This document shows, in pieces, positions 1-9,220 of a DNA stretch of 64,000 nt; position 1 is the stretch's first letter, and each line of letters opens with the position of its first letter. The position numbers were made by a program, and so were the translations under genes. Source of the stretch: Ciceribacter thiooxidans (GTDB taxonomy: Bacteria; Pseudomonadota; Alphaproteobacteria; Rhizobiales; Rhizobiaceae); contig NZ_CP059896.1 of assembly GCF_014126615.1 (NCBI RefSeq), forward strand, positions 161,001 to 225,000, in the 5' to 3' direction. A model generated the notes under the pieces. That model was not told the origin of the DNA, made no database searches, and saw only the letters and a program-made list of their open reading frames with translations.

Positions 1-1
1 G

Positions 2-76
2 CGCAAGGAGATCATCGTCGACGAGGTACTCGCGGCGATCGTGGAATACTGTACCAAAGGCCATAAGTATGAGTGA
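2..76 (+). CDS. aroK: Shikimate kinase AroK, C-terminal end only
   Basis: The window opens inside a gene whose last 24 codons read in frame 2 and stop with TGA at 74-76. The fragment is a charged helix-like tail ending in KGHKYE. It carries no catalytic motif, so the assignment rests on position: its stop overlaps the aroB start by 8 bases, and aroK precedes aroB in almost all Rhizobiales. Shikimate kinase would phosphorylate shikimate in the cytosolic aromatic amino acid pathway. The overlap implies translational coupling to aroB. Confidence 0.72.
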   Translation, partial: RKEIIVDEVLAAIVEYCTKGHKYE

Positions 77-1196
77 AGTTGAGAGTTCTGAACGTCTCGT
101 TCATGTGCCGCTCGGTGACCGGGCCTACGACATCCTGATCGGGAGTGGCCTGATTGCGCGGGCGGGTGGCGAGATATCTACCCGTATCAAGGGACGCAAG
201 GCCGCAATCATCACCGATGACCATGTCGGCCCTCTCTATCTCGACGCGTTGATGGACAGCCTGCAAACCGACGGGATCGAGGCCGTGTCGCTGAGCCTGC
301 CAGCAGGCGAGAAGACCAAGAGCTTCGAACATCTGATGCGGGTCTGTGATGTCCTTCTCGAGGCGCGGATCGAACGCAACGATGCCGTCATCGCGCTCGG
401 CGGCGGCGTCATCGGCGACCTGACCGGCTTTGCCGCCGGGATCGTTCGCCGGGGTGTTCGTTTCGTGCAGATTCCGACCTCGCTTCTGGCGCAGGTAGAC
501 TCCTCCGTCGGCGGCAAGACCGGCATCAATACCCGCCAGGGCAAGAACCTCGTCGGCGTGTTCTATCAGCCGGATCTCGTGCTTGCGGATACGGCGGTTC
601 TCAACAGTCTGAGCAAACGTGAATTCCGGGCCGGCTATGCCGAAGTGGTCAAGTACGGCCTGATCGACAAACCGGACTTCTTCGACTGGCTCGAACGAAA
701 CTGGAAGGATATCTTCTCCGGCGGTGAGGCGCGTGCCGAGGCGATTGCCACGAGCTGCCGCGCGAAGGCAGAGGTGGTTGCTGCCGACGAGCGCGAACTC
801 GGTCGCCGCGCGCTGCTCAATCTCGGCCATACCTTCGGTCACGCACTCGAGGCGGCGACCGGATACGACAGCAAGCGTCTCGTCCACGGGGAGGGGGTTG
901 CGATCGGTATGGTGCTGGCGCATCAGTTTTCTGCGCGACTCAACCTGGCGAGCCCGGATGACGCCGAGCGAGTAGCGGCCCATCTCAAAGCCGTCGGCCT
1001 TCCGACCACGATGGGGGATATTGAAGGCGAGCTTCCTCCGACCGATATATTGATGCAGGCGATCGCCCAGGACAAGAAGGTCAAGGGCGGCAAGCTCACA
1101 TTCATCCTGACCCACGGCATCGGCCAGTCGTTTGTTGCCGATGATGTCGCGGCCTCGGAGGTGTTCAGCTTCCTTCAGGAGAAACACCCAGGATAA
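69..1196 (+). CDS. aroB: 3-dehydroquinate synthase AroB
   Basis: Cytosolic enzyme that converts DAHP to 3-dehydroquinate, the second step of the shikimate pathway, using NAD and a divalent metal. At 375 residues it has the normal family length. Visible motifs are the glycine-rich NAD-binding GGGVIGDLTGFAA near residues 111-123, the SLLAQVDSSVGGKTGIN block at 138-154, and metal ligands fitting Glu192 (in AEVVKYG), His254 (in NLGHTFGH) and His273 (in HGEGVAIG). The ATG overlaps the end of aroK by 8 bases, so the two are cotranscribed. Many rhizobia have a CBS-domain tlyC-like gene next; here only 119 bases separate aroB from the convergent bolA gene. Confidence 0.98.
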   Translation: MSEVESSERLVHVPLGDRAYDILIGSGLIARAGGEISTRIKGRKAAIITDDHVGPLYLDALMDSLQTDGIEAVSLSLPAGEKTKSFEHLMRVCDVLLEARIERNDAVIALGGGVIGDLTGFAAGIVRRGVRFVQIPTSLLAQVDSSVGGKTGINTRQGKNLVGVFYQPDLVLADTAVLNSLSKREFRAGYAEVVKYGLIDKPDFFDWLERNWKDIFSGGEARAEAIATSCRAKAEVVAADERELGRRALLNLGHTFGHALEAATGYDSKRLVHGEGVAIGMVLAHQFSARLNLASPDDAERVAAHLKAVGLPTTMGDIEGELPPTDILMQAIAQDKKVKGGKLTFILTHGIGQSFVADDVAASEVFSFLQEKHPG

Positions 1197-1315
1197 TCGG
1201 TTCCTTCCGTCGCGCCCGATTTACCGCTCGCGCTGGCTCCTCCCGCTCTTAAGTGGGCGGCGAAATGGCGGCGATCCCGGAGAAATGCCGCGGATCGAAG
1301 TCGCTGTGTCTGCGT

Positions 1316-1597
1316 TTACCAGCGTGTCTCTTCGCCGGGAGCGGCAGCCTCTATGGCGAGGGCATGGAGGCCGGCGTCGAACTCCGCTGCCAGGAGGTCG
1401 GTAATGGCCCTGTGGCGGGCGACACGGCTCATTCCGGAGAATGCGTCGGCCACGATACGGATACGCATGTGCGTCTCGCCGGATCCGGTCATGCCGGGCT
1501 GATGTCCGGCGTGCTGCATGCTTTCGTCGAGCACCACCAGGCGCTCGGGGTGAAAGGCGTCGACGAGCTTGGCTTCGATTGTTGAGCGGACCGACAT
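1316..1597 (-). CDS. bolA: BolA family transcriptional regulator / iron-sulfur partner
   Basis: 93-residue single-domain BolA-like protein. It starts with a short helix (MSVRSTIEAKL) and contains the family pattern with HAGH near residues 29-32, a GETHMRIRIVADAFSGMSRVARHR region and a hydrophobic LHALAIEAA strand. BolA proteins partner monothiol glutaredoxins in iron-sulfur handling and can act as DNA-binding regulators. The gene is divergent from the J-domain gene beginning at 1703 and convergent with aroB. ATG at 1597 is the natural start. Confidence 0.93.
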   Translation of the reverse strand: MSVRSTIEAKLVDAFHPERLVVLDESMQHAGHQPGMTGSGETHMRIRIVADAFSGMSRVARHRAITDLLAAEFDAGLHALAIEAAAPGEETRW

Positions 1598-1702
1598 TAA
1601 GGCTATCTCCGACTTTGCTGCGAGAGCGAAAAGCCCTCACAAAGCCAAGAACATTCTGATTTGTCAATTCTTGCCGCGAGGCAAGCGGAACCCCATAATT
1701 CG

Positions 1703-2332
1703 ATGATGAACCTCGACTCAAAATACTTCGATCGCATCCGCACCCATCGCAAGAAGGAGCAGGATGCCGGTCCTGCCACGCCGACGTGCCAGTGGGACGG
1801 CTGCGAGAAGGCTGGAGTTCATCGCGCACCGGTTGGGCGCAATGCCGAGGGGCAGTTTTTCCTGTTCTGCTTCGAGCACGTGAAGGAATACAACAAAGGA
1901 TACAACTACTTCTCAGGTTTGTCGGACAACGAGATCGCCCGCTACCAGAAGGAGGCGATCACCGGCCATCGTCCAACCTGGACGGTCGGCGTCAACAAGG
2001 CGGCGCGGAACAGTCCGCTGCATTCGACGTTGCGGTCCGGAACGGCCGGCACGCATTCGCAGGTCAAGGACCCCTTCGGGTTTGTCGGGCAGTCCCGCGG
2101 CGCAGGTGCGCGCTTTCAGCCGCAGGCCAGAAAACTCAAGAGTCTCGACGCGAAGGCGTTCGATACCTTGGGCCTGCCGGAGAACTCGTCTGCGAGCCAG
2201 ATCAAGAGCCGCTACAAGGAGCTTGTGAAAAAGCATCACCCGGATGCAAATGGCGGCGATAGGGGCTCGGAGGACCGTTTTCGCGCTGTTATCCAAGCGT
2301 ATCAACTGCTAAAGCAGTCTGGCTTCTGTTAG
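1703..2332 (+). CDS. J-domain (DnaJ-like) molecular co-chaperone
   Basis: 209-residue cytosolic protein with a J domain at its C-terminus (about residues 145-207), containing the diagnostic HPD tripeptide within [10 protein letters not shown] near residue 180, the loop that stimulates Hsp70 ATPase. The N-terminal part carries a [15 protein letters not shown] stretch and a further Cys-His pair (LFCFEH) that could bind zinc. The first ATG of a double ATG at 1703 is chosen; an upstream in-frame TTG at 1661 has no better ribosome site. It lies directly before cobS, a common rhizobial arrangement. It lacks the G/F and zinc-finger modules of true DnaJ, so it is a DnaJ-like specialist rather than the housekeeping chaperone. 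Confidence 0.93.
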   Translation: MMNLDSKYFDRIRTHRKKEQDAGPATPTCQWDGCEKAGVHRAPVGRNAEGQFFLFCFEHVKEYNKGYNYFSGLSDNEIARYQKEAITGHRPTWTVGVNKAARNSPLHSTLRSGTAGTHSQVKDPFGFVGQSRGAGARFQPQARKLKSLDAKAFDTLGLPENSSASQIKSRYKELVKKHHPDANGGDRGSEDRFRAVIQAYQLLKQSGFC

Positions 2333-2397
2333 TCGAAAACGCTACGAAATACGCATTCTATATGCAGCCGGTCGTCGCCGCCCGGCATGGAGAGACG

Positions 2398-3390
2398 ATG
2401 AGCAAAATTGACCTTGATGTGTCCAATCTTCCTGACACGACCATTTCGGTCCGGGAAGTGTTCGGAATCGACAGTGACATCCGTGTCCCGGCCTACAGCA
2501 CCGGCGACGCTTACGTGCCGGACCTCGACCCTGACTACCTGTTTGACCGCGAAACGACGCTGGCGATTCTTGCCGGTTTTGCGCATAACCGCCGCGTGAT
2601 GGTGTCGGGTTTTCACGGGACGGGCAAGTCGACCCACATCGAGCAGGTCGCCGCGCGTCTCAACTGGCCTTGCGTCCGCGTCAACCTCGACAGCCATGTC
2701 AGCCGTATCGACCTCGTCGGCAAGGACGCGATCGTCCTGAAGGACGGCAAGCAGATCACCGAATTCAAGGACGGCATTCTGCCGTGGGCTTACCAGCACA
2801 ACGTCGCGCTCGTGTTCGACGAATACGATGCCGGTCGTCCGGACGTGATGTTTGTGATTCAGCGGGTTCTGGAATCGTCCGGTCGCCTGACGCTCCTCGA
2901 CCAGAGCCGCGTCATCCGTCCTCATCCGGCATTCCGTCTGTTCGCGACGGCCAATACCGTCGGCCTCGGTGACACGACGGGCCTTTATCACGGCACGCAG
3001 CAGATCAACCAGGCACAGATGGACCGCTGGTCGATCGTGACCACGCTCAACTATCTGCCGCACGACAAGGAAGTCGATATCGTGCTTGCCAAGGTGAAGA
3101 GTTTCGCCTCGACCGAAGCGGGTCGCGAGACCGTCTCGCGCATGGTGCGGCTTGCCGATCTCACCCGCTCGGCGTTCATGAATGGCGATCTCTCGACCGT
3201 CATGAGTCCGCGCACCGTGATCACCTGGGCGGAGAACGCGGAGATCTTCGGCGACGTCGCATTCGCCTTCCGTGTCACCTTCCTCAACAAGTGCGACGAA
3301 CTCGAGCGTAATCTCGTCGCGGAGCAGTACCAGCGCGCATTCGGCGTCGAACTGAAGGAGAGCGCCGCGAATATCGTTCTCGGTGCGTAA
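2398..3390 (+). CDS. cobS: Aerobic cobaltochelatase subunit CobS
   Basis: 330-residue AAA+ ATPase subunit of the CobNST complex, which inserts cobalt into hydrogenobyrinic acid a,c-diamide in aerobic cobalamin synthesis. Walker A is [10 protein letters not shown] at about residues 71-80 (Lys77), Walker B is [11 protein letters not shown] with Asp141-Glu142. The ATG at 2398 ([10 protein letters not shown]) is preferred over an ATG at 2362 because the purine-rich GGAGAGACG precedes it closely. cobT follows after 15 bases; CobS and CobT form stacked hexamers that drive CobN, which is not in this window. Confidence 0.98.
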   Translation: MSKIDLDVSNLPDTTISVREVFGIDSDIRVPAYSTGDAYVPDLDPDYLFDRETTLAILAGFAHNRRVMVSGFHGTGKSTHIEQVAARLNWPCVRVNLDSHVSRIDLVGKDAIVLKDGKQITEFKDGILPWAYQHNVALVFDEYDAGRPDVMFVIQRVLESSGRLTLLDQSRVIRPHPAFRLFATANTVGLGDTTGLYHGTQQINQAQMDRWSIVTTLNYLPHDKEVDIVLAKVKSFASTEAGRETVSRMVRLADLTRSAFMNGDLSTVMSPRTVITWAENAEIFGDVAFAFRVTFLNKCDELERNLVAEQYQRAFGVELKESAANIVLGA

Positions 3391-3405
3391 GGAAGCATTC
3401 TGACG

Positions 3406-5304
3406 ATGGCAGGACCGGGCGACAATATCAGGGCGAAGTCAGGCTCGGCGGCGGATACGGAACCGCTGCGTCGGGCGATCACCGGGTGTGTCCGCTCGGT
3501 GGCCGGCAACGGCGAGGTCGAGGTGGTCTTCGCCAACGAGCGCCCGGGCCTCGCGGGCGAGCGCGTGCGCCTGCCCGAACTCTCCAAGCGTCCGACGGCG
3601 CACGAGCTCGCGGTGACCCGCGGGCTGGGCGATTCCATGGCGCTGAGGCTCGCCTGCCATGACCAGAAGGTCCATACCGCAATGGCGCCGCAGGGCGTCG
3701 ATGCCCGCGCGGTTTTCGATGCCGTCGAGCAGGCGCGCGTCGAATCGATCGGCGCGTTGCGGATGCGCGGCATGGCCGAGAACCTCCAGACGATGAATGC
3801 GGAGAAATACGCCAAGGCGAACTTTTCCGGTGTCAGCCGGCAGGAGGATGCCCCGCTCTCCGAAGCCATGGCCATGCTGGTGCGGGAAAAGCTGACGGGC
3901 GAGAAACCGCCGGAAAGTGCGGGCAAGGTTCTCGATCTCTGGCGTCCCTTTATCGAGGAGAAGGCTTCGAGCGAATTCGAAGGACTGAGCAGCGCCATCA
4001 ACGACCAGCAGGCGTTCGCGAGAGTCATGCGCCATATCCTCAGCGCGATGGAAATGGCCGAGGACTTTGGCGACGAGTCCGAGGAGAGCGAGCAGGACGA
4101 CACGACCGACGAGGACCAGCCGCGCAGCAGCGAAGAGGATCAGGAAAGCGCCGAGGAAGAAGCCGGGCAGGACTCTGCGCCTGCGGAGGAGAGTGAAGCC
4201 TCCCAGGAGCAGATGGACGAAGGCGAGATGGACGGCGCCGAGATCTCCGAAGACGAGATGATGGACGAGGGCGACGATGATTCCGAAACGCCCGGCGAAA
4301 TGCGTCGTCCGGCGAGCCCCTTCGACGATTTCAACGAGAAGGTCGATTACCGGATCTACACAACGGAATTCGACGAAGTCATAACGGCCGAGGAGCTTTG
4401 CGACGAGGCGGAACTCGATCGGTTGCGTGCCTTCCTCGACAAGCAGCTTGCGCATCTGCAGGGTGCCGTCGGACGCCTTGCGAACCGCCTGCAGCGTCGC
4501 CTCATGGCGCAGCAGAACCGTTCCTGGGACTTCGATCTCGAAGAAGGCTATCTCGACACTGCTCGCCTGACGCGGATGGTGATCGACCCCATGCAGCCGC
4601 TCTCGTTCAAGATGGAGCGCGACACGCAGTTCCGCGACACCGTCGTAACGCTGGTCATCGATAATTCCGGTTCGATGCGTGGACGCCCGATCACCGTGGC
4701 TGCGACCTGCGCCGACATCCTCGCGCGCACACTCGAGCGCTGCGGTGTCAAGGTCGAGATTCTCGGCTTTACGACCAAGGCCTGGAAGGGCGGGCAGTCC
4801 CGCGAGAAATGGCTCGCAAACGGCAAGCCGCCGACACCGGGTCGCCTCAACGATCTCCGTCATATCATCTACAAGTCAGCCGATGCACCGTGGCGCCGTT
4901 CGCGTCGCAATCTGGGCCTGATGATGCGTGAGGGTCTGCTCAAGGAGAATATCGACGGCGAGGCGCTGATGTGGGCGCATAGCCGCTTGCTCGGCCGCCG
5001 CGAGCAGCGAAAGATCCTGATGATGATTTCCGATGGTGCGCCGGTGGACGACTCGACGCTGTCGGTCAATCCGGGCAACTATCTGGAGCGGCATCTGCGT
5101 GCCGTCATCGACCAGATCGAAAGCCGTTCGCCCGTCGAGCTGCTGGCGATCGGCATCGGGCACGACGTCACCCGGTACTACAGCCGTGCGGTGACCATCG
5201 TCGACGCCGACGAGCTGGCGGGTGCGATGACCGAGCAGCTTGCGGCGCTTTTCGAGGACAAATCCCGCGCCCCACGGGGCGATCGCTTGCGCCGTGCGGG
5301 CTAA
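3406..5304 (+). CDS. cobT: Aerobic cobaltochelatase subunit CobT
   Basis: 632-residue CobT, partner of CobS in cobalt insertion during aerobic B12 synthesis. The C-terminal von Willebrand A domain carries the MIDAS motif DNSGS at residues 419-423 ([11 protein letters not shown]). Between the N-terminal domain and the VWA domain is a long, extremely acidic low-complexity linker, roughly residues 222-300, rich in Glu, Asp and Ser; this is typical of CobT. It is cotranscribed with cobS (15-base gap) and overlaps or abuts the next gene, so the three form one unit. Confidence 0.98.
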   Translation: MAGPGDNIRAKSGSAADTEPLRRAITGCVRSVAGNGEVEVVFANERPGLAGERVRLPELSKRPTAHELAVTRGLGDSMALRLACHDQKVHTAMAPQGVDARAVFDAVEQARVESIGALRMRGMAENLQTMNAEKYAKANFSGVSRQEDAPLSEAMAMLVREKLTGEKPPESAGKVLDLWRPFIEEKASSEFEGLSSAINDQQAFARVMRHILSAMEMAEDFGDESEESEQDDTTDEDQPRSSEEDQESAEEEAGQDSAPAEESEASQEQMDEGEMDGAEISEDEMMDEGDDDSETPGEMRRPASPFDDFNEKVDYRIYTTEFDEVITAEELCDEAELDRLRAFLDKQLAHLQGAVGRLANRLQRRLMAQQNRSWDFDLEEGYLDTARLTRMVIDPMQPLSFKMERDTQFRDTVVTLVIDNSGSMRGRPITVAATCADILARTLERCGVKVEILGFTTKAWKGGQSREKWLANGKPPTPGRLNDLRHIIYKSADAPWRRSRRNLGLMMREGLLKENIDGEALMWAHSRLLGRREQRKILMMISDGAPVDDSTLSVNPGNYLERHLRAVIDQIESRSPVELLAIGIGHDVTRYYSRAVTIVDADELAGAMTEQLAALFEDKSRAPRGDRLRRAG

Positions 5305-6310
5305 ACCTTCAATCTTCGTACAGATCGGTGCCGCCCTTTTTGTCGGGGCGGCGCTCATGGTTCATGACGGCGTGGCCGAGGAGCCCAAGCGCATCGCAGT
5401 TGCGAGCGAGCCGATCCGCTTCTTCGACCGTGCGTCGCATGCCACGCGTTTCGGGTCACTTGAATTTCTGGGTGGACTGGAATTGTCCTCTGCCGAGATG
5501 GCGTTCGGCGCCTGGTCCTCTGTCCGCTTTCTTCCGGATCGGCGGCATTTTGTCGGCGTGCTCGATACGGGGCACTGGCTGAAGGGCGAAATCCAGCGCG
5601 ACGGCGAAGGGCGTCTCTCGGGCGTGGACGACGTGTGGCTGACGTCTATGAGGGATGTCGACGGTAGCTACAACCAGAACAAATGGTCTGTCGACGCGGA
5701 GAGCCTTGCGATCCGTGGAGACGAAGTGGTCGTGAGCTATGAGCAGCGTCACCGCGTTACCGTCTTCTCGCCGCTTTCCGAGTTCGAGACGGCACTGCCC
5801 GGCGAATCCCTGCCCCTGCCGTTCCCGACTGATGAGCTGCGCAACAACGGTGGATTGGAGACACTTGCGCTGTCGCCGCTTGCAAGCCCTCTCGGAGGCG
5901 CTCTGGTGGCTGTGGCGGAGAAGAGTCGCAATCGGGATGAATACCGCCTTGCCGGTATCCTCGACGGTCCATTGCGTGGCGCCTTCCGCGTGAGAACGAG
6001 CGACGACTTCGACGTCACGGATGGGACTTTTCTTCCCGGCGGAGACCTGCTCTTGCTCCAGCGCCGCTTCAATCTCGCCGACGGCGTCGGAATGCGCATC
6101 GTGAGGGTATCCGGTGATGCATTGAAACCCGGAGCCGTCGTCGAGGGTGACACGATCCTTGAGGCGGATCTCGGTTACCAGATTGACAACATGGAGGGGA
6201 TCGACGCGGTTCAGGCCGAGGATGGCTCCGTGCATCTCTTTATGGTGTCGGACGACAACCATTCGCTCCTGCAGCGAACGCTGCTTCTGGAATTCCGTCT
6301 CGTCGAATGA
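5294..6310 (+). CDS. Secreted esterase-like/phytase-like family protein
   Basis: About 338 residues from a GTG at 5294, whose N-terminus (VRAKPSIF, then a hydrophobic stretch to HDGVAEE) reads as a signal peptide, so the protein is probably periplasmic. The body matches the phytase-like (esterase-like activity) beta-propeller family of alphaproteobacteria: [61 protein letters not shown] and NMEGIDA blocks. An ATG at 5240 would extend it 18 codons, overlapping cobT by 65 bases; the GTG start gives an 11-base overlap and a cleaner signal peptide. True phytase activity is not shown by the sequence. It sits in the cobST unit, though no cobalamin role is known to me. Confidence 0.85.
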   Translation: MRAKPSIFVQIGAALFVGAALMVHDGVAEEPKRIAVASEPIRFFDRASHATRFGSLEFLGGLELSSAEMAFGAWSSVRFLPDRRHFVGVLDTGHWLKGEIQRDGEGRLSGVDDVWLTSMRDVDGSYNQNKWSVDAESLAIRGDEVVVSYEQRHRVTVFSPLSEFETALPGESLPLPFPTDELRNNGGLETLALSPLASPLGGALVAVAEKSRNRDEYRLAGILDGPLRGAFRVRTSDDFDVTDGTFLPGGDLLLLQRRFNLADGVGMRIVRVSGDALKPGAVVEGDTILEADLGYQIDNMEGIDAVQAEDGSVHLFMVSDDNHSLLQRTLLLEFRLVE

Positions 6311-6314
6311 AAAG

Positions 6315-6341
6315 TGGCCGCGCGGCATCAGCCGGCGGCCA
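6315..6341 (-). terminator. Probable terminator of the queuosine transporter gene
   Basis: A TGGCCGC/GCGGCCA inverted repeat with a 13-base interior lies between the convergent phytase-like and yhhQ genes. Read on the minus strand it is followed by a short CTTTTC run, which favours termination of yhhQ. The U-tract is weak. Confidence 0.45.
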
Positions 6342-6363
6342 TCTCTTGCTCGGGTTTTGCCCG

Positions 6364-6999
6364 TCAGACGCTCTTCGGAGCAGCCATGGGGCGGATGGTG
6401 TTCATCAATGCTCCGTAGGGCAGCAGCATGACGAGTCCCACAAGCATCTTGACCGTGAAATCGCCGATCGCCCACGAGACCCAGCGCGGGGCCTCCAGGG
6501 CGAAGATACCGAGGACCGGTGCCGAGCCAATTGCGAAGTCGTCATTCGGACCAATGAGGCTGAAGATTGCGGCAAAGGACAGGGAGAAGAAGATTACTGT
6601 ATCCGTCACCGAGCCGAAGATCGAGCCGAACAACGGGGCTTTCCACCAGGTCATCCGGCGCAGCTTGTTGAAGACGGCGATATCCAGCAATTGCCCGACG
6701 AGGTAGGCCGATCCGGACGCGATCGCGATGCGGGGCTGTGACGTGGCGAAGGAAAGTCCCACACCGACGAGGAAGCCGACGAAGACGACCTTGCGGGCGA
6801 TTGCAGGACCGAATTGGCGGTTCGTGAGGTCGGTGACCAGGAACGCGACCGGATAGGTGAACGCACCATAGGTCAGGATGTCGCCGAGCTGAATACCTGC
6901 GAGCTCGCCGGAAAGCGGATACTGGACGAGGATGTTCGATGCGACCACGACGGCCGTCATCAACAGGCTGTAGGTGAGGATATAGCGTGTCATCTGCAT
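6364..6999 (-). CDS. yhhQ: Queuosine precursor transporter YhhQ (VUT family)
   Basis: 211-residue integral membrane protein with about six hydrophobic helices, belonging to the COG1738 / YhhQ vitamin-uptake-like family that imports preQ0 or preQ1, the 7-deazaguanine precursors of tRNA queuosine. Recognisable blocks are SNILVQYPL, GAFTYPVAFLVTDLTNRQFG, ASGSAYLVGQLLDI and WWKAPLFGSIFGSVTDT. The start at 6999 (MQMTRYIL) is chosen because an AGGA Shine-Dalgarno lies 7 bases upstream and because longer reading from 7080 adds non-conserved residues. The SD and start codon fall inside a candidate preQ1-type pseudoknot (separate entry), suggesting translational control by the transported ligand. ATG at 6993 is an alternative. 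Confidence 0.93.
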   Translation of the reverse strand: MQMTRYILTYSLLMTAVVVASNILVQYPLSGELAGIQLGDILTYGAFTYPVAFLVTDLTNRQFGPAIARKVVFVGFLVGVGLSFATSQPRIAIASGSAYLVGQLLDIAVFNKLRRMTWWKAPLFGSIFGSVTDTVIFFSLSFAAIFSLIGPNDDFAIGSAPVLGIFALEAPRWVSWAIGDFTVKMLVGLVMLLPYGALMNTIRPMAAPKSV

Positions 7000-7025
7000 T
7001 TTTTTATCCTGGGTGATGCCACCAG
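6996..7025 (-). promoter_or_regulatory. Candidate preQ1-I-like riboswitch overlapping the yhhQ start
   Basis: On the minus strand, CUGG (7025-7022) can pair with CCAG (7012-7009), enclosing the loop UGGCAUCAC. This is followed by AUAAAAAAAUGC, and loop GCAU (7019-7016) can pair with AUGC (6999-6996) as a pseudoknot. The architecture parallels class I preQ1 riboswitches: short GG/CC-closed P1, a loop ending in CAC before the 3' strand, an A-rich tail beginning AUAAAAAA, then a P2 pairing back to the loop. Here P2 would contain the AUG and the 3' strand of P1 leads into the AGGA ribosome site. The loop is about three bases shorter than the classical form and P1 is only four pairs, so this is a candidate only. 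A plain hairpin GGUG-GCAU-CACC competes. Confidence 0.42.
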
Positions 7026-7053
7026 TTGGAGGATTGTTCTTTTTCAAAAGGAA

Positions 7054-7085
7054 AAGGCCTGAGCGGCGCAAGCCGCACAAGCCTT
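7054..7085 (-). terminator. Intrinsic terminator of rpmB
   Basis: Nested inverted repeat AAGGC/GCCTT around GCGGC-gcaa-GCCGC, followed on the minus strand by a CCTTTTCCTTTT tract. It lies 24 bases after the rpmB stop codon and upstream of the yhhQ leader, which would therefore need its own promoter or read-through. Confidence 0.7.
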
Positions 7086-7109
7086 AAGATCCTTCAGCCT
7101 CGAAGACGC

Positions 7110-7400
7110 TTACGCGGCTTCGGCGGTCTTCTTGACGATCTGGCGGCGCAGCAGGCGGGCGCGCATGCTCAGTTCCTTCTCGTCGGCCTTCAGCAGGAAG
7201 GCGTCGAGGCCACCGCGATGCTCGACCGAACGCAGGGCAGCCGCCGAAACGCGCAGGCGGAAGCGCTGGCCGAGAGCGTCCGAGATCAGGGTGACGTCAC
7301 ACAGGTTCGGCAGGAACTTGCGCTTGGTCTTGTTGTTCGCGTGGCTCACGTTGTGGCCCGACTGGACGCCCTTGCCGGTCAATTCGCAACTGCGGGACAT
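7110..7400 (-). CDS. rpmB: 50S ribosomal protein L28
   Basis: 96-residue component of the large ribosomal subunit. It starts [33 protein letters not shown] split across the classic L28 pattern: [20 protein letters not shown] and FLPNL. The C-terminal extension rich in Lys, Arg and Ala ([15 protein letters not shown]) is usual in alphaproteobacteria. The start at 7400 matches family length; an upstream in-frame start at 7466 would add 22 unrelated residues. It is monocistronic, with a strong terminator downstream. Confidence 0.97.
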   Translation of the reverse strand: MSRSCELTGKGVQSGHNVSHANNKTKRKFLPNLCDVTLISDALGQRFRLRVSAAALRSVEHRGGLDAFLLKADEKELSMRARLLRRQIVKKTAEAA

Positions 7401-7641
7401 GATACACCTATTGTTCTTGGCCATCGGATCGGTGCCGGAAAACCGGTGCGCAATCCAACTAGGCATGATTGGAAAGTTGCGGTTCTATAGTCAGACTGGC
7501 CGCGCACGTCAAGCCTGACAGCGGAGATTCCCTCGATTGTACGCTCGGCATGCTATTTTCTTGCCATGTTCTGGTTCAAAGGTAGCCTGCGCGAAGGGAC
7601 TTCTACCCTCGCAGCTCAGTTTAGGGGCCGGACCAAGCTAC

Positions 7642-8418
7642 ATGAAACGTTATCTGAGTGTCCTGACGTTTGCATTCGCAGCGATGGCTTTCGCTGCACC
7701 CGCCGGAGCCGACGGCGACATTCGATACGAGACCGAATACAACGTGTCGCTCGGCATCCTGCCGATCGCGCATGCCTCCTTCGTCACGAAGGTTCTCAGC
7801 AGCGGCTATACCATTTCCGGCGATGTCAGATCGGCCGGAATCGTCGACGTCATCGCGAGGATCTCGGCCCAAACCAGCGTTTCCGGGGTACTGATGAGGG
7901 ATCGGATGCAGGCTTCGCGCTATTCGCTTGTCTACAAGTCCAACAACAAGGTTCAGACCTATGACGTGCGTTATCGGAACGGAGACGTCGTCAAGGCCGA
8001 GATCAGCCCGACGCCGAAAAGGAAGCCGCGCAACTGGATCGACGTCACCGATCGTGATCTCAAGTCGGTGCTCGATCCGATCAGCGGCATGATCGTGCCT
8101 GACGGCCAGGACGTTTGCCGCAGGACACTGCCGATTTTCGACGGCGAGAGCCGGATGGATCTCGTCCTTTCTCCGAAAGGGAGCTCGCGCTTTTCCGTTG
8201 GTGACGTTGAAGGCGAGGCGATCGTTTGCGCCATTCGCTATGTGCCGAAATCGGGATTCCGCAAAGGGCGCAAGGACATCGAATACCTGCGCCGGGCCAC
8301 CGACATGGAGATCTGGTTTGCCAAGACTGCGCTCCTCAAGGTATATGCTCCGGTCTACGCCCGCGTGCCGACGCGTATGGGGCCGCTTTACATCAGGGCC
8401 GTGAAATTCGACGGCTGA
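7642..8418 (+). CDS. DUF3108 domain protein, exported
   Basis: 258-residue protein with a signal peptide (MKRYLSVLTF then an alanine-rich stretch ending PAGA before DGDIRYE, cleavage near residue 24). The remainder matches DUF3108: YNVSLGILPIAHASF, the SGDVRSAGIVDVIARI region, DPISGMIVP, CRRTLPIFDG and a final strand MGPLYIRAVKF. Members are periplasmic beta-rich proteins of unknown function. The start at 7642 is preferred over an upstream in-frame ATG at 7537 because it places the signal peptide at the N-terminus. Confidence 0.88.
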   Translation: MKRYLSVLTFAFAAMAFAAPAGADGDIRYETEYNVSLGILPIAHASFVTKVLSSGYTISGDVRSAGIVDVIARISAQTSVSGVLMRDRMQASRYSLVYKSNNKVQTYDVRYRNGDVVKAEISPTPKRKPRNWIDVTDRDLKSVLDPISGMIVPDGQDVCRRTLPIFDGESRMDLVLSPKGSSRFSVGDVEGEAIVCAIRYVPKSGFRKGRKDIEYLRRATDMEIWFAKTALLKVYAPVYARVPTRMGPLYIRAVKFDG

Positions 8419-8563
8419 AGTCACCGCGGGATCGCCAACGCCCGCAAAGGGGGAATAGGTGAGATCGAGAACGACGCTGATCATGTTCACGGACGCTCTC
8501 GTATTTTCGCCGGTGACATTCGTCGCTTCCGCAGCCTTCGTGGCTGATTGACGGTACAGCAGG

Positions 8564-9220
8564 ATGGAAATCTCGTCCGCCGTCTGGCTGTTGTCGTCTA
8601 TTGCAATCGGCCTGATCTACACCGCCTTTCTTAGTCGTCCGTCAAGCGTTCTGCGGACGGTCTTGAAGACACTGCCGGTAACGCTGCTCGCGGGATTTGC
8701 CTGGTCCGTCGACGCACCCGTGTTGCTGCTGGCGGCGTTGCTTCTGAGTGCGACAGGCGACGCCTTTCTTGCCCACGACGGAGAAGGTGCGTTCAGGAAC
8801 GGTCTCGCGTCCTTTCTTGCAGCCCACCTCGCATATGGGGCTCTCTTCGTTTCGATGGCGGCTCCGTCGGTCCTGTCGGACGAGGCCTGGAGAGTTGTCG
8901 CTGGCGTGGCGTCGGTGGCCGCGATGGCCATCATTCTGCCACTCCTGCGCAGGCACGCCGGGCAGCATCGCGTGGCGGTGTCCGTCTATGGCGTGGTTAT
9001 CCTCGGGATGGCACTGCTTGCATTGTTCGTTCCGGCGCCGGCCGTTTTTCTCGGCGCGGCCGTGTTCATGAGCTCGGATGCCGTGCTCGCGCTGCAACGG
9101 TTCGTGCTCAGGCCGGATCATGCCTTGAGCCGTGTTGCCTCCTACTATGTCTGGATCAGTTATTTCAGTGCCCAGTGCATTCTGGCGTGGGCGCTCGCAA
9201 GGTCCGCAGCGAGCCTCTAG
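8564..9220 (+). CDS. Lysoplasmalogenase family membrane protein (YhhN)
   Basis: 218 residues with about seven or eight hydrophobic segments filling the chain, matching the YhhN/TMEM86 family, which hydrolyses the vinyl ether bond of lysoplasmalogens in eukaryotes and some bacteria. Family blocks are LLLSATGDAFLA (with the conserved Gly-Asp), FLAAHLAYGALF and SDAVLALQRF near the C-terminus. Substrate in rhizobia is uncertain. Its stop overlaps the convergent DUF985 gene by 4 bases (9217-9220). Confidence 0.9.
   Translation: MEISSAVWLLSSIAIGLIYTAFLSRPSSVLRTVLKTLPVTLLAGFAWSVDAPVLLLAALLLSATGDAFLAHDGEGAFRNGLASFLAAHLAYGALFVSMAAPSVLSDEAWRVVAGVASVAAMAIILPLLRRHAGQHRVAVSVYGVVILGMALLALFVPAPAVFLGAAVFMSSDAVLALQRFVLRPDHALSRVASYYVWISYFSAQCILAWALARSAASL

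Noticed and set aside
12..1187. 391-codon minus-strand frame opposite aroB
   Set aside because: Shadow of aroB; composition and lack of motifs argue against a gene.
2333..2397. Cobalamin riboswitch before cobS
   Set aside because: The gap is 65 bases and lacks the B12-box; too short for that aptamer.
3439..4863. 474-codon frame opposite cobT
   Set aside because: Antisense shadow of cobT, with no recognisable domain.
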